DNA of 25,805 nucleotides from Anaerolineales bacterium UBA832 (GTDB lineage Bacteria; Chloroflexota; Anaerolineae; Anaerolineales; UBA11657): contig DBHI01000100.1 in the NCBI GenBank assembly GCA_002296125.1, forward strand, positions 1 through 25,805, given 5' to 3'. This document shows positions 15,893 through 23,249 of this stretch, piece after piece (position 1 is the first letter of the stretch; every line of letters starts with the position of its first letter). A model generated the notes under the pieces. It was given only the letters and a program-made list of their open reading frames with translations. It searched no databases and had not been told where the DNA came from. The position numbers and the translations under genes are program-made.

Positions 15893-15922
15893 ACCATAAA
15901 CAGATTTGTGTGTGAATGTGAA
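15893..15922 (-). promoter_or_regulatory. Candidate promoter of tRNA-Val
   Basis: On the minus strand TTCACA (15922-15917, five of six) and TATGGT (15898-15893, four of six) are 18 bases apart and end 18 bases before the tRNA, a spacing like that of the tRNA-Glu promoter. It is divergent from the promoter of the winged-helix regulator gene. Confidence 0.4.
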
Positions 15923-15958
15923 ATTGATATACAAATTGATTTGTTATATGAATTGGAC

Positions 15959-15986
15959 TTGACTTTTGGGGAAACAATAGTAATAT
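15959..15986 (+). promoter_or_regulatory. Promoter of the regulator/NusG-like pair
   Basis: TTGACT (15959-15964, five of six) and TAATAT (15981-15986, four of six) are 16 bases apart and lie 46 bases before the ATG at 16033. The -10 falls inside the left arm of the palindrome at 15982-16016, so a protein bound there would block polymerase. Confidence 0.5.
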
Positions 15987-16016
15987 TCAGTGACTGAATT
16001 TCAGACACTGAATATT
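15982..16016. repeat. 35-bp near-perfect palindrome, probable operator
   Basis: The outer arms AATATTCAGTG (15982-15992) and CACTGAATATT (16006-16016) are exact reverse complements. The inner parts CTGAA and TTCAG also pair around a single central T at 15999. Of 17 base pairs only one (A15993 against A16005) is mismatched. The two halves also form an imperfect direct repeat (TCAGTGACTGAAT and TCAGACACTGAAT, 11 of 13). It overlaps the -10 and predicted transcription start and ends 16 bases before the regulator's start codon. The regulator is a winged-helix protein, so autorepression is likely. As RNA it could also fold into a long hairpin at the 5' end of the transcript. Confidence 0.75.
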
Positions 16017-16032
16017 GAATGGATAAATTATT

Positions 16033-16527
16033 ATGAATGCATATCTTAACTCAGACAATCCTCATGAATTACGTATTTTAGAGCAGATTGAACAGGATCC
16101 AGATGCAACTCAAGCGGATCTTGCTGCTAGATTAGGGGTCGCTATAGGTACTGTTAACTGGTATGTGAAGCGCTTAGTTGGTAAAGGTCATGTAAAAGTT
16201 ACACGTTTGCAGAGGCGGAGATTGAGGTATCTAATTACTCCAGAGGGAATAGCAGAGAAGTCGAGATTAGCTATGGAATATGTACAAGTAAGTATGGGTA
16301 TGTATCGTGCTACTCGGCAGGTAGCTATGAATTTATTGGATGAAGTTCGTGATGCAGGGTATAGTCGAGTAGTAGTAGACGGTGATGGTGATTTAGTAGA
16401 TGTGTGTCGTTTGACATGTCTTGAGCAATCTATACCTGTTTCTTCGTCAGTAAGTAGTCAGAATTTACCGGTACTTCGTGTTAATGGTGCTTCTGTCAAA
16501 TTAGAATTACCGGATGATCAGACATGA
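16033..16527 (+). CDS. Winged-helix (MarR/EPS-associated type) transcriptional regulator with C-terminal Rossmann-like extension
   Basis: A 164-residue DNA-binding protein. Residues 12-50 form the helix-turn-helix (LRILEQIEQDP, then TQADLAARLGVAIGTVNWYVKRLVGKG). A basic wing, VKVTRLQRRRLRYLITPEG, follows at 54-72. This pattern matches the EPS-associated MarR-type regulators found at the head of polysaccharide loci. About 60 further residues, including YSRVVVDGDGDLVDVCRLTCL (110-130), resemble a single beta-alpha-beta nucleotide-binding unit with a degenerate glycine motif. It may sense a ligand, but this is inferred. The gene overlaps the NusG-like gene by four bases (ATGA), and a 35-bp palindrome sits in its promoter. 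It probably controls its own operon and possibly the genes downstream. Confidence 0.82.
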   Translation: MNAYLNSDNPHELRILEQIEQDPDATQADLAARLGVAIGTVNWYVKRLVGKGHVKVTRLQRRRLRYLITPEGIAEKSRLAMEYVQVSMGMYRATRQVAMNLLDEVRDAGYSRVVVDGDGDLVDVCRLTCLEQSIPVSSSVSSQNLPVLRVNGASVKLELPDDQT

Positions 16528-17054
16528 CTAAACATTGGTATGCTCTACAAACAAAACCACATAAAGAGCGGCAGGTTGCGTCTCTTTTAGTATCTAGAAA
16601 GTTAGAAATTTTTCTTCCATTATTGGTAGTAAATCCAGTCAATCCAAGGTCGGCCCGTGAAAAGCCATATTTTCCCAGTTATCTATTTGTGCATGTTGAT
16701 TTAGATGTTGTGGGCTTGAGTACTTTAAGGTGGACTCCAGGGCTTTTGCGTATGGTGGAATTTGGTGGTGAACTTGGTACTGTACCTTCATCTTTAATAT
16801 CAGCAATTCAAGACAGGTTAGTTACTATTCGCGAAGCAGGTGGTTTGTCATTGGAAAAATTATCGTCGGGAGATCGAATTCGAGTTGTAAGTGGTAGCTT
16901 TGAAGGTTATGAAGGTATGTTTGATGTACGTTTGACAGGAGCAGAAAGGGTGCGAGTTTTGCTTGAATTAATTGGAAACAATCAACCTAAGTCTAGTGCA
17001 AGACGAACAGTTCCTGTTGAATTAGATGTGGGCAATATAGAAAAGTTGAACTGA
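16524..17054 (+). CDS. Specialised NusG paralogue (RfaH/LoaP/UpxY-type antiterminator)
   Basis: A 176-residue protein with an N-terminal NGN domain (about 1-105; WYALQTKPHKERQVASLL at 5-22, KPYFPSYLFVHVDL at 47-60) and a C-terminal KOW segment (about 114-150; SGDRIRVVSGSFEGYEG). NusG-family proteins ride on RNA polymerase. Specialised paralogues are recruited at particular operons to suppress pausing and termination across long polysaccharide clusters. Several points favour a specialised role over housekeeping NusG: its place at the head of a sugar cluster, its translational coupling to a winged-helix regulator, and the absence of the secE/rplK neighbours of true nusG. A GC-rich hairpin resembling an ops element lies about 104 bases downstream. 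Confidence 0.88.
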   Translation: MTKHWYALQTKPHKERQVASLLVSRKLEIFLPLLVVNPVNPRSAREKPYFPSYLFVHVDLDVVGLSTLRWTPGLLRMVEFGGELGTVPSSLISAIQDRLVTIREAGGLSLEKLSSGDRIRVVSGSFEGYEGMFDVRLTGAERVRVLLELIGNNQPKSSARRTVPVELDVGNIEKLN

Positions 17055-17100
17055 GTTTATATTTGTGATGTCCTGTTAATGGATATGACAAAGTGACAAA

Positions 17101-17122
17101 ATAAAAATTTGGGAATTTTTAT
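17101..17122 (+). other. AT-only hairpin in the leader of the sugar cluster
   Basis: ATAAAAATT and AATTTTTAT are exact inverted repeats around TGGG, giving a nine-pair stem with a four-base loop, 46 bases after the NusG-like stop. The stem has no G-C pairs, so it is not a classical intrinsic terminator. It could be a pause site or simply AT-rich background. Confidence 0.35.
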
Positions 17123-17157
17123 ATATTTTATTTAGATGTACTAATTCAAATAGTATG

Positions 17158-17180
17158 TCGAAAGGGCGGAGCCTGCTTGA
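17158..17180 (+). promoter_or_regulatory. GC-rich ops-like/LoaP-like recruitment hairpin (putative)
   Basis: In a leader that is otherwise mostly A and T, bases 17164-17176 read GGGCGGAGCCTGC. They can fold with GGC/GCC around a GGA loop, extended by AAG/CTT (after a TG bulge) and TC/GA. The core GGCGGAGCCTG differs from the E. coli ops element GGCGGTAGCGTG mainly by one missing T and one G-to-C change. ops recruits RfaH through a small hairpin of the same shape. The position, between a NusG-paralogue gene and the first biosynthetic gene, is where such an element is expected. Function is inferred. Confidence 0.45.
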
Positions 17181-17216
17181 AATTATATTAGATTGATTAT
17201 GAAGGAAAGTTTAATT

Positions 17217-17245
17217 TTGTACAATTTATTTTTAGATTTTAGAAT
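17217..17245 (+). promoter_or_regulatory. Candidate secondary promoter for the biosynthetic genes
   Basis: TTGTAC (17217-17222) and TAGAAT (17240-17245) are 17 bases apart, 51 bases before the ATG at 17297. The -10 matches five of six positions and the -35 only three. If real, it starts downstream of the ops-like hairpin, so its transcripts would escape NusG-paralogue recruitment. Confidence 0.25.
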
Positions 17246-17296
17246 AGGTTTGATAATGTTAAGAATTTGAGAAGATGTAATAAAATATAAAATATC

Positions 17297-18289
17297 ATGA
17301 AAGCTATTGTGACAGGTGGAGCAGGTTTTATTGGGAGTCATCTCGTGGACCGTTTATTGGATATGGGATGTAATGTAACGGTTATAGATAATTTGTCAAC
17401 TGGAAGATTGGATAACTTGCAGCATGTTATAGATCATAAGTCTCTTCAGTTTTATGAGCAAGATATAACAAATTGGGATGAAATACAAGATTTGTTCTTA
17501 GAAGTTGACTGGGTATTTCATTTAGCTGCTTTAGCTGATATAGTGCCTTCTATACAGAAACCTATGGATTATTATCGTACAAATGTAGATGGTACAATGA
17601 ATATAGTTGAAGCCTCTAGGAAAGCAGGAGTCAAGAAATTTATATATATTGCTTCATCTTCTTGTTATGGTATTCCTGACACATATCCTACTTCAGAAAA
17701 AGAAAAAATACGGATTGAATATCCATATGCTTTAACTAAATATTTGGGTGAACAGATAGTTTTGCATTGGAACAAAGTATATAAATTTCCTGCTCTTTCG
17801 CTTAGGTTTTTTAATGTGTATGGGCCTAGGTCACGTACCTCTGGTACATATGGAGCAGTTTTTGGGGTTTTTCTTGCGCAAAAGATTGCAGGAAAACCAT
17901 TTACTATCGTTGGAGATGGAAAACAGACACGCGATTTTACTTTTGTTTCTGATGTTGTAGATGCTATAGTAATTGCAGCTACATCTAAACTAGAGGGTGA
18001 GGTTTTTAATGTTGGTTCGGGAATACCTCATTCGATAAATGAATTAGTTGAATTGTTACAAGGTGAAGTGGTCTATATTCCTAAAAGACCTGGTGAACCC
18101 GATATTACTTGTGCTAATGTGACTAAAATACGTGAGAAATTGAATTGGACTCCAAAGGTATCATTTGAAGAGGGAGTGGGAATTATGTTAGATAATATAG
18201 AATATTGGCGCAATGCTCCTGTTTGGAACAGTGAATCAATAGCAGAGGCTACGGAAGAATGGTTTTCATTTCTAGGAAGTAATGAGTAA
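17297..18289 (+). CDS. NAD-dependent sugar-nucleotide epimerase/dehydratase (extended SDR)
   Basis: A 330-residue extended short-chain dehydrogenase acting on a nucleotide sugar in the cytoplasm. The NAD-binding GGAGFIG is at 7-13, Asp31 follows the second strand, HLAALAD is at 75-81, SSSCYG at 120-125, and the catalytic YxxxK is Tyr144-Lys148 in EYPYALTKYLGE. The segment GTYGAVFGVFLAQKIAGKP followed by GDGKQTRDFTFVSDVVDA (from about 204) is typical of UDP-glucose/UDP-GlcNAc 4-epimerase-like enzymes. 4-Epimerisation of a UDP-sugar is therefore the likeliest reaction, though 4,6-dehydratases share these motifs. It is the first biosynthetic gene, after a 242-base leader, and is followed 33 bases on by the nucleotidyltransferase-kinase gene. 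Confidence 0.87.
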   Translation: MKAIVTGGAGFIGSHLVDRLLDMGCNVTVIDNLSTGRLDNLQHVIDHKSLQFYEQDITNWDEIQDLFLEVDWVFHLAALADIVPSIQKPMDYYRTNVDGTMNIVEASRKAGVKKFIYIASSSCYGIPDTYPTSEKEKIRIEYPYALTKYLGEQIVLHWNKVYKFPALSLRFFNVYGPRSRTSGTYGAVFGVFLAQKIAGKPFTIVGDGKQTRDFTFVSDVVDAIVIAATSKLEGEVFNVGSGIPHSINELVELLQGEVVYIPKRPGEPDITCANVTKIREKLNWTPKVSFEEGVGIMLDNIEYWRNAPVWNSESIAEATEEWFSFLGSNE

Positions 18290-18322
18290 TAATTCGATGA
18301 TTAATGGTATTAAAGAAGATAA

Positions 18323-19855
18323 ATGAATATGTTACATAAGAATAAAATTAAGGATCTTAATGATTTAGTAGATATTGTAAATGAGTTAAGGTCACAGGGG
18401 AAAAAGGTAGCTCATTCTCATGGTGTATTTGATTTGTTGCATTTAGGACATATTCGTCATTTTGAACAGGCGAAATCTTTGGCAGATATACTAGTTGTAA
18501 CAGTGACTCCTGATGAATATGTGAATAAAGGTCCTCATCGTCCTGCATTTACACATGAAATTAGGACAGAAGCTTTGGCTGCTCTAGAAATGGTAGATTA
18601 TGTGTCTGTCAATAGATGGCCTTTGGCAGTTGATACAATTGAGATGTTGAAGCCTGATTTCTATGTGAAAGGCCCAGATTATAATATTGTTGAAAGTGAT
18701 ATTACTGGAGGCATAGCATCAGAAATTGATGCTATTAATTCTGTGGGCGGAAAATTTTCTGTGACCGAAGGAATCACTTTTAGTTCTTCTACATTGTTGA
18801 ATCAACATTTTTCAAATTTTTCTGCAGAAGTTCAAGAGTATCTAAATGATTTTCGATCAAGATTTTCAATTGATGAGGTATTAAGTTGGATGGATCGTAT
18901 TTCGACTATATGTCCTATGGTAGTTGGTGAAGCTATTGTTGATGAATATGTTTTTAGCTCGGGTATTGGCAAATCTACCAAGGATCCAGTTTTAGCAGTG
19001 TTGCAGGAGGGTATAGAGACATATGCTGGAGGCAGCTTAGCTGTAGCTAATCATTTAGCAGGATTATGTGATGAAGTTATTTTAGTTACACAATTAGGAG
19101 ATGTTCGTAGTAGTGAAGATTTTATCCGTAAATCTCTGCAGGATAATGTGAAGCCTTATTTGTTAACAAAATCACAATCCTCTACCATTCATAAGAGGAG
19201 AATAGTTGATCGTTATACGGGTAATAAGTTGTTAGAAATATACGATATGTCAGATCATGTTACTAGAGGTTCAGATGCTCAGTCATTGTTGGATAATTTA
19301 CAAACACTGTTAGTTGATAATGAATTAGTAATAGTTGCAGATTATGGACATGGAATGCTAACTAAGGAATCAATCTCTCTGTTATGTGATAAGGCTAAAT
19401 TTCTAGCCATGAACGTTCAGTCCAATGCTGGTAATAGAGGTTTTAATCCAGTTTCAAAATATAAAAATGCTGATTATGTATGTTTACAGGAACACGAAGT
19501 GCAAGTTGAAACTCGGCAACGGGAAGGTGATGTACGTGCTCAACTTATTGAAGTAATGCAAAGGATAGACTGTCCACGATTTACTGTTACTAGAGGAAGT
19601 TCAGGTAGCATACATTATGATGAAAGCTCAGGTTTTGTTGAAGCACCTGCATTTGCTGTTAGGGTGTTAGATCGTGTTGGAGCTGGTGATGCAGTATTTG
19701 CAATTACATCTTTGTTAGTACAATTAGGTGCTCCTTGGGAGATTATTGCTTTGATAGGTAATGTGGCTGGTGCACAAATGGTATCTGAGTTAGGTAATAG
19801 TCAACCATTAAATAGAATTACATTGAGTAAATCAATTACATCTTTGATGAAATAA
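18323..19855 (+). CDS. Bifunctional nucleotidyltransferase-PfkB sugar kinase, reversed HldE domain order
   Basis: A 510-residue fusion. Residues 28-165 form a cytidylyltransferase-like domain: HGVFDLLHLGHIRH (33-46) with the HxGH signature His40-His43, KGPDY (116-120), and FSSST (153-157) matching the ISST motif. Residues about 195-510 form a PfkB/ribokinase-type kinase: the ATP/anion-hole motif RVGAGDAVFA (451-460) has catalytic Asp456, and YAGGSLAVANHLA (about 234) is the substrate-side motif. E. coli HldE has the same two domains in the opposite order and makes ADP-heptose. Here the enzyme probably phosphorylates a sugar and transfers a nucleotide to it. The base (CTP or ATP) and the sugar are unknown. 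The next gene starts three bases after its stop. Confidence 0.85.
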   Translation: MNMLHKNKIKDLNDLVDIVNELRSQGKKVAHSHGVFDLLHLGHIRHFEQAKSLADILVVTVTPDEYVNKGPHRPAFTHEIRTEALAALEMVDYVSVNRWPLAVDTIEMLKPDFYVKGPDYNIVESDITGGIASEIDAINSVGGKFSVTEGITFSSSTLLNQHFSNFSAEVQEYLNDFRSRFSIDEVLSWMDRISTICPMVVGEAIVDEYVFSSGIGKSTKDPVLAVLQEGIETYAGGSLAVANHLAGLCDEVILVTQLGDVRSSEDFIRKSLQDNVKPYLLTKSQSSTIHKRRIVDRYTGNKLLEIYDMSDHVTRGSDAQSLLDNLQTLLVDNELVIVADYGHGMLTKESISLLCDKAKFLAMNVQSNAGNRGFNPVSKYKNADYVCLQEHEVQVETRQREGDVRAQLIEVMQRIDCPRFTVTRGSSGSIHYDESSGFVEAPAFAVRVLDRVGAGDAVFAITSLLVQLGAPWEIIALIGNVAGAQMVSELGNSQPLNRITLSKSITSLMK

Positions 19856-19858
19856 ATT

Positions 19859-20857
19859 ATGAAAAAAAATAAAACAGTATTAGTGACTGGTGGAGCTGGA
19901 TATGTTGGAGCTATGTTAGTACCCAAACTTCTCGAGGCTGGTTACAACGTTAAAGTTGTGGACTTGTATCTATATGGCGATAATGTTTTGGACGCATTGA
20001 GTAATGATCCAGGTCTTGAGCAAATAAAAGGGGATATTAGGGATGCTCAATTGCTGAAAGATGTAATTCCTGGTTGTGATTCTGTCATTCATCTTGCTTG
20101 TATTTCTAATGATCCCAGCTTCGAACTCAATCCTACTTTAGGTAAATCCATTAACTATGACGCATTTATACCTTTGGTTGATATTTCGCGTGATAGTGGA
20201 GTTAATAGATTTATTTATGCTTCGTCTTCTAGTGTATATGGTGTAAAACAGGAGAGGAATGTTACAGAGGATTTACCATTGGAACCACTTACTGATTATT
20301 CAAAATATAAAGCATTGTGTGAAGATATTCTTTTGAACAAGCGTACTAATGGATTTGCTGTGTTTGTTGTGAGACCAGCAACTGTATGTGGATATTCTAC
20401 ACGTATGCGTTTTGATTTGACTGTCAATATTCTTACAAACCATGCTGTTAACAATGGAAAGATAATTGTATTTGGTGGTAATCAGATGAGACCTAATATT
20501 CATATTCAAGATATGACAGATTTGTATGTGAGGTCATTAGAATGGTCTTCAGATTTGATTGATGGAAAAACATATAACGTAGGATATTACAATCATACTG
20601 TAGGTGATATTGCAAATTTAGTTAGAGGGGTTGTTGGAGAGCATGTTGAAATAATAAACCAGCCTACAGATGATCAACGTTCATATCATATTTCATCAGA
20701 TAAGATTTACAATGAATTAAATTTTAAAGCTCAACATACTATTGTTGACGCGGTAGATGATTTGTTATTTGCATTTACTAAAGATCGCTTTATTAATACT
20801 TTTGATAATGAGATGTATTTTAATATTAAGAGAATGCAATCTGTGAATTTGGTGTAG
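19859..20857 (+). CDS. NAD(P)-dependent extended SDR, sugar-nucleotide modifying
   Basis: A 332-residue SDR distinct from the first one. GGAGYVG is at 11-17, Asp35 ends the second strand, HLACISNDP lies at 78-86, SSSSVYG at 122-128, and Tyr147-Lys151 is the catalytic pair in DYSKYKALCE. The FGGNQMRPNIHIQDM segment near residue 203 corresponds to the substrate-binding loop. Family members act as epimerases, reductases or dehydratases on nucleotide-linked sugars, and the sequence does not decide which. It starts three bases after the bifunctional enzyme and ends two bases before the HAD-kinase fusion, so all three appear to be one translational unit. The last 20 residues are polar and may be a disordered tail. 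Confidence 0.83.
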   Translation: MKKNKTVLVTGGAGYVGAMLVPKLLEAGYNVKVVDLYLYGDNVLDALSNDPGLEQIKGDIRDAQLLKDVIPGCDSVIHLACISNDPSFELNPTLGKSINYDAFIPLVDISRDSGVNRFIYASSSSVYGVKQERNVTEDLPLEPLTDYSKYKALCEDILLNKRTNGFAVFVVRPATVCGYSTRMRFDLTVNILTNHAVNNGKIIVFGGNQMRPNIHIQDMTDLYVRSLEWSSDLIDGKTYNVGYYNHTVGDIANLVRGVVGEHVEIINQPTDDQRSYHISSDKIYNELNFKAQHTIVDAVDDLLFAFTKDRFINTFDNEMYFNIKRMQSVNLV

Positions 20858-20859
20858 TA

Positions 20860-22494
20860 ATGAAAATTGGTATTGATTTTGATAATACTATAGCTAAATA
20901 TGATGAACTCTTTGTTCATGTTGCTGCATTGGAGTGTATGATCGATGGAACAAGAGAAGATTATGATAAAGTGCATTTGCGTGATTATCTGCGTAGTCAG
21001 AAAAATGGTGAACAAATTTGGATGAAATTACAAGGGTTAGTATATGGCAGATATATGGCAAAAGCAGAAATGATGCCAGGTTTTTCTAGATTTATATTTA
21101 GATGTAAGTATTATGGGCATAAAATATATATAGTTAGTCACAAAACTGAATACGGCCATTTTGACGCAGAGAAAGTTTCTCTACGTAGGGAGGCATTAAA
21201 GTGGATGTGTAACAGAAGGTTTTTTGATGCATCTTATTTTGATATTTGTGAGGATGATGTATATTTTGCTGACACTCGTAAAGAAAAAATTAAGCAAATT
21301 AGCAATTTGGGTTGTGACTATTTTATAGATGATTTGCCGGAATTATTTATTGAAGATAGTTTTCCAAAAAGTATCCATAAAATACTATTTTGTAATAATG
21401 GCGCAGAAATTGACAACCTGAATGTTGACATTACAAGTGACTGGCAGGGTATTAGTCATTACATGTTCGGCAACATTATACAAGAAGAGATTCAGCAATG
21501 GTTTGTTTTAAGTATGGATGTTGATTTGATTAGCGTGAACAAAATTCATAGAGGAGGCAATAGTAATGTTTTTCATGTGATTTCTAATGAAGGTAATGAA
21601 TACGCAGTGAAAGCCTACTCAAGTAGATTGTGTGACCAAAGATACAGATTGGCAACTGAGTACAACGCTATAAGATTTTTGCAGTCACATGGAATCCGCA
21701 ATATTCCACAGCCTATTTGCAATGATGATTTGTTGGATTTAGGAATTTATAAGTGGATTAGTGGTGATCAAATTGACATTCCAAGTGTTAAGAAAGTGAA
21801 GCAAATAATTAAGTTTGTACAGAAATTATATGTTGTTTCCAAATCATTTAAGATTGAATATATTGAGAATGCAACAGAAGCTTGTTTGAGTGCTGATGCA
21901 ATAGTGGTACAGGTAGAACAGCGATTGCAAAAATTATTAGACGTTTCATTTAATAATGTTGATTTACATATGTTTTTGAAAGATCGATTCGAGCCTTTGT
22001 GGCATAAGGTATTAGAGCAATGTTATGATTGCTGGCCTCATTCAAGTATTTCTAATGAACTAAATAAAGAATATCAGATCTTAAGTCCATCTGATTTGGG
22101 ATTTCATAATGTCATTGATCACGGTGACACGATGTCGTTTGTGGACTTTGAGTATTTTGGTTGGGATGATCCAGTAAAACTGACTGCAGATTTTTTGTGG
22201 CATCCAGCAATGCATCTGGATGAAGTTCAATCCATTCTTTGGGAGGAATCTATGATAAAACTTTTTGATGATGATCCGGATTTCGTTAGACGTCTACATG
22301 CTGCTAAACCACTTTATGGTATGCGTTGGTCTATGATTGTTCTAAAAAAGTTTGTAGAATTTTCGACTATTTATACCGATGCATATAATATTGAAGATCA
22401 ACAAATTAAGGAACAATTGGATTTACAACTAACAAAAGCTCAGTATTATTGTGATGTAGTTACAGAAAGTATTCAAGAATCATTGGTGATTTGA
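20860..22494 (+). CDS. HAD-like phosphatase fused to an aminoglycoside-phosphotransferase-like kinase
   Basis: A 544-residue two-domain protein. Residues 1-200 are HAD-like: IDFDNT (5-10) supplies the nucleophile Asp6 and acid/base Asp8, VSHKTE (92-97) the motif II serine, and FIDDLPELF (155-163) the acidic motif IV. Residues about 215-540 resemble the APH/choline-kinase fold. GGNSNVFHV (232-240) is the nucleotide loop, Lys251 in YAVKAY is the likely ATP lysine, SPSDLGFHN (409-417) replaces the usual HGDLxxxN with Asp412 kept as base, and VDFEYFGWDDP (428-438) carries the metal-binding Asp429. A phosphatase joined to a kinase suggests removal and addition of phosphate on one intermediate, or a kinase acting on a lipid or sugar alcohol. 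The function is inferred. It lies between an SDR and the split transketolase, with two-base gaps on each side. Confidence 0.78.
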   Translation: MKIGIDFDNTIAKYDELFVHVAALECMIDGTREDYDKVHLRDYLRSQKNGEQIWMKLQGLVYGRYMAKAEMMPGFSRFIFRCKYYGHKIYIVSHKTEYGHFDAEKVSLRREALKWMCNRRFFDASYFDICEDDVYFADTRKEKIKQISNLGCDYFIDDLPELFIEDSFPKSIHKILFCNNGAEIDNLNVDITSDWQGISHYMFGNIIQEEIQQWFVLSMDVDLISVNKIHRGGNSNVFHVISNEGNEYAVKAYSSRLCDQRYRLATEYNAIRFLQSHGIRNIPQPICNDDLLDLGIYKWISGDQIDIPSVKKVKQIIKFVQKLYVVSKSFKIEYIENATEACLSADAIVVQVEQRLQKLLDVSFNNVDLHMFLKDRFEPLWHKVLEQCYDCWPHSSISNELNKEYQILSPSDLGFHNVIDHGDTMSFVDFEYFGWDDPVKLTADFLWHPAMHLDEVQSILWEESMIKLFDDDPDFVRRLHAAKPLYGMRWSMIVLKKFVEFSTIYTDAYNIEDQQIKEQLDLQLTKAQYYCDVVTESIQESLVI

Positions 22495-22496
22495 TA

Positions 22497-23249
22497 ATGT
22501 CGTATTTGCATTTAGTGGATCAAGCTAGAACACTTCGCCAAGATACTTTTATGGCATTTGTGGAGCATGGTGAGGCGCATTTGGGCGGTAGTTTTTCAAT
22601 GATTGAATTGCTGATTGCGTTGTTTGAAGAAATTATGGAGGAGGATGACAAATTTATTCTTAGTAAAGCACATGCTGCTTTTCCGTTTTATTTGTTGTTG
22701 AAAAATAGAGGTTATAAACCTAAGATATCTACTCATTTGGAACTAGATTCTGACAACGGTATTCATTGTACAACAGGTAGTCTTGGGCATGGATTGCCAA
22801 TGGCAATTGGTATGTCTTTGGCTAGGTCTTTGAAGAATATGAAAGGGACAATTTATGTGATGATTAGTGATGGAGAATGTCAAGAGGGCACTACATGGGA
22901 GTCATTATTAATTGGTTCTAAGCATAAGTTAAATAATATAACTGTTTTAGTAGATTACAATAAGATTCAAGCACTAACAACATTAAATGAGGGTCTTCCT
23001 CTTGATGATCTCGAATTAAAGTTCAAGGCATTTAATTGGGATTGTGATGTTATTAATGATGGACATTCATTTGATGAGATCATACAAGTTTTGAAGATGA
23101 GGAAGAATAACATGAAACCTAGGATAGTGATTGCTAATACAATTAAATCAAAAGGAATCAAGCAATTTGAGAATGATCCAAGATGGCATGCCAGAAAATT
23201 GAAAGGCGATGAACTGGAGTTGGGAAAAAGGGAATTAGGTATCTTGTGA
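22497..23249 (+). CDS. Transketolase-like thiamine-diphosphate enzyme, N-terminal (PP-domain) subunit
   Basis: The protein is 250 residues from the ATG at 22497. A TTG two codons earlier would overlap the previous stop. It contains the thiamine-diphosphate (ThDP) pyrophosphate-binding domain of transketolase: GEAHLGGSFSMIELL (25-39), the FILSKAHA segment (53-60), GSLGHGLPMAIG (94-105) and the metal/diphosphate motif SDGECQEGTTWE (124-135) ending with Asn155 in DYNKIQ. Transketolases transfer two-carbon ketol units between sugar phosphates, and split two-subunit forms are known. The partner domain is in the next gene, overlapping by four bases (GTGA). In this cluster it may build the carbon skeleton of an unusual sugar rather than serve the pentose-phosphate pathway. 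Confidence 0.87.
   Translation: MSYLHLVDQARTLRQDTFMAFVEHGEAHLGGSFSMIELLIALFEEIMEEDDKFILSKAHAAFPFYLLLKNRGYKPKISTHLELDSDNGIHCTTGSLGHGLPMAIGMSLARSLKNMKGTIYVMISDGECQEGTTWESLLIGSKHKLNNITVLVDYNKIQALTTLNEGLPLDDLELKFKAFNWDCDVINDGHSFDEIIQVLKMRKNNMKPRIVIANTIKSKGIKQFENDPRWHARKLKGDELELGKRELGIL

Noticed and set aside
15737..15934. A 65-codon minus-strand open frame whose product includes GRVAQLVRALLLHRRG
   Set aside because: It runs straight through tRNA-Val. The peptide is the familiar false translation of a tRNA gene, so it is not a real CDS.
20731..21015. A 94-codon minus-strand open frame spanning the SDR/HAD-fusion junction
   Set aside because: It is antisense to two coding regions and composed of low-complexity Ile/Asn/Thr-rich sequence typical of AT-rich shadows.
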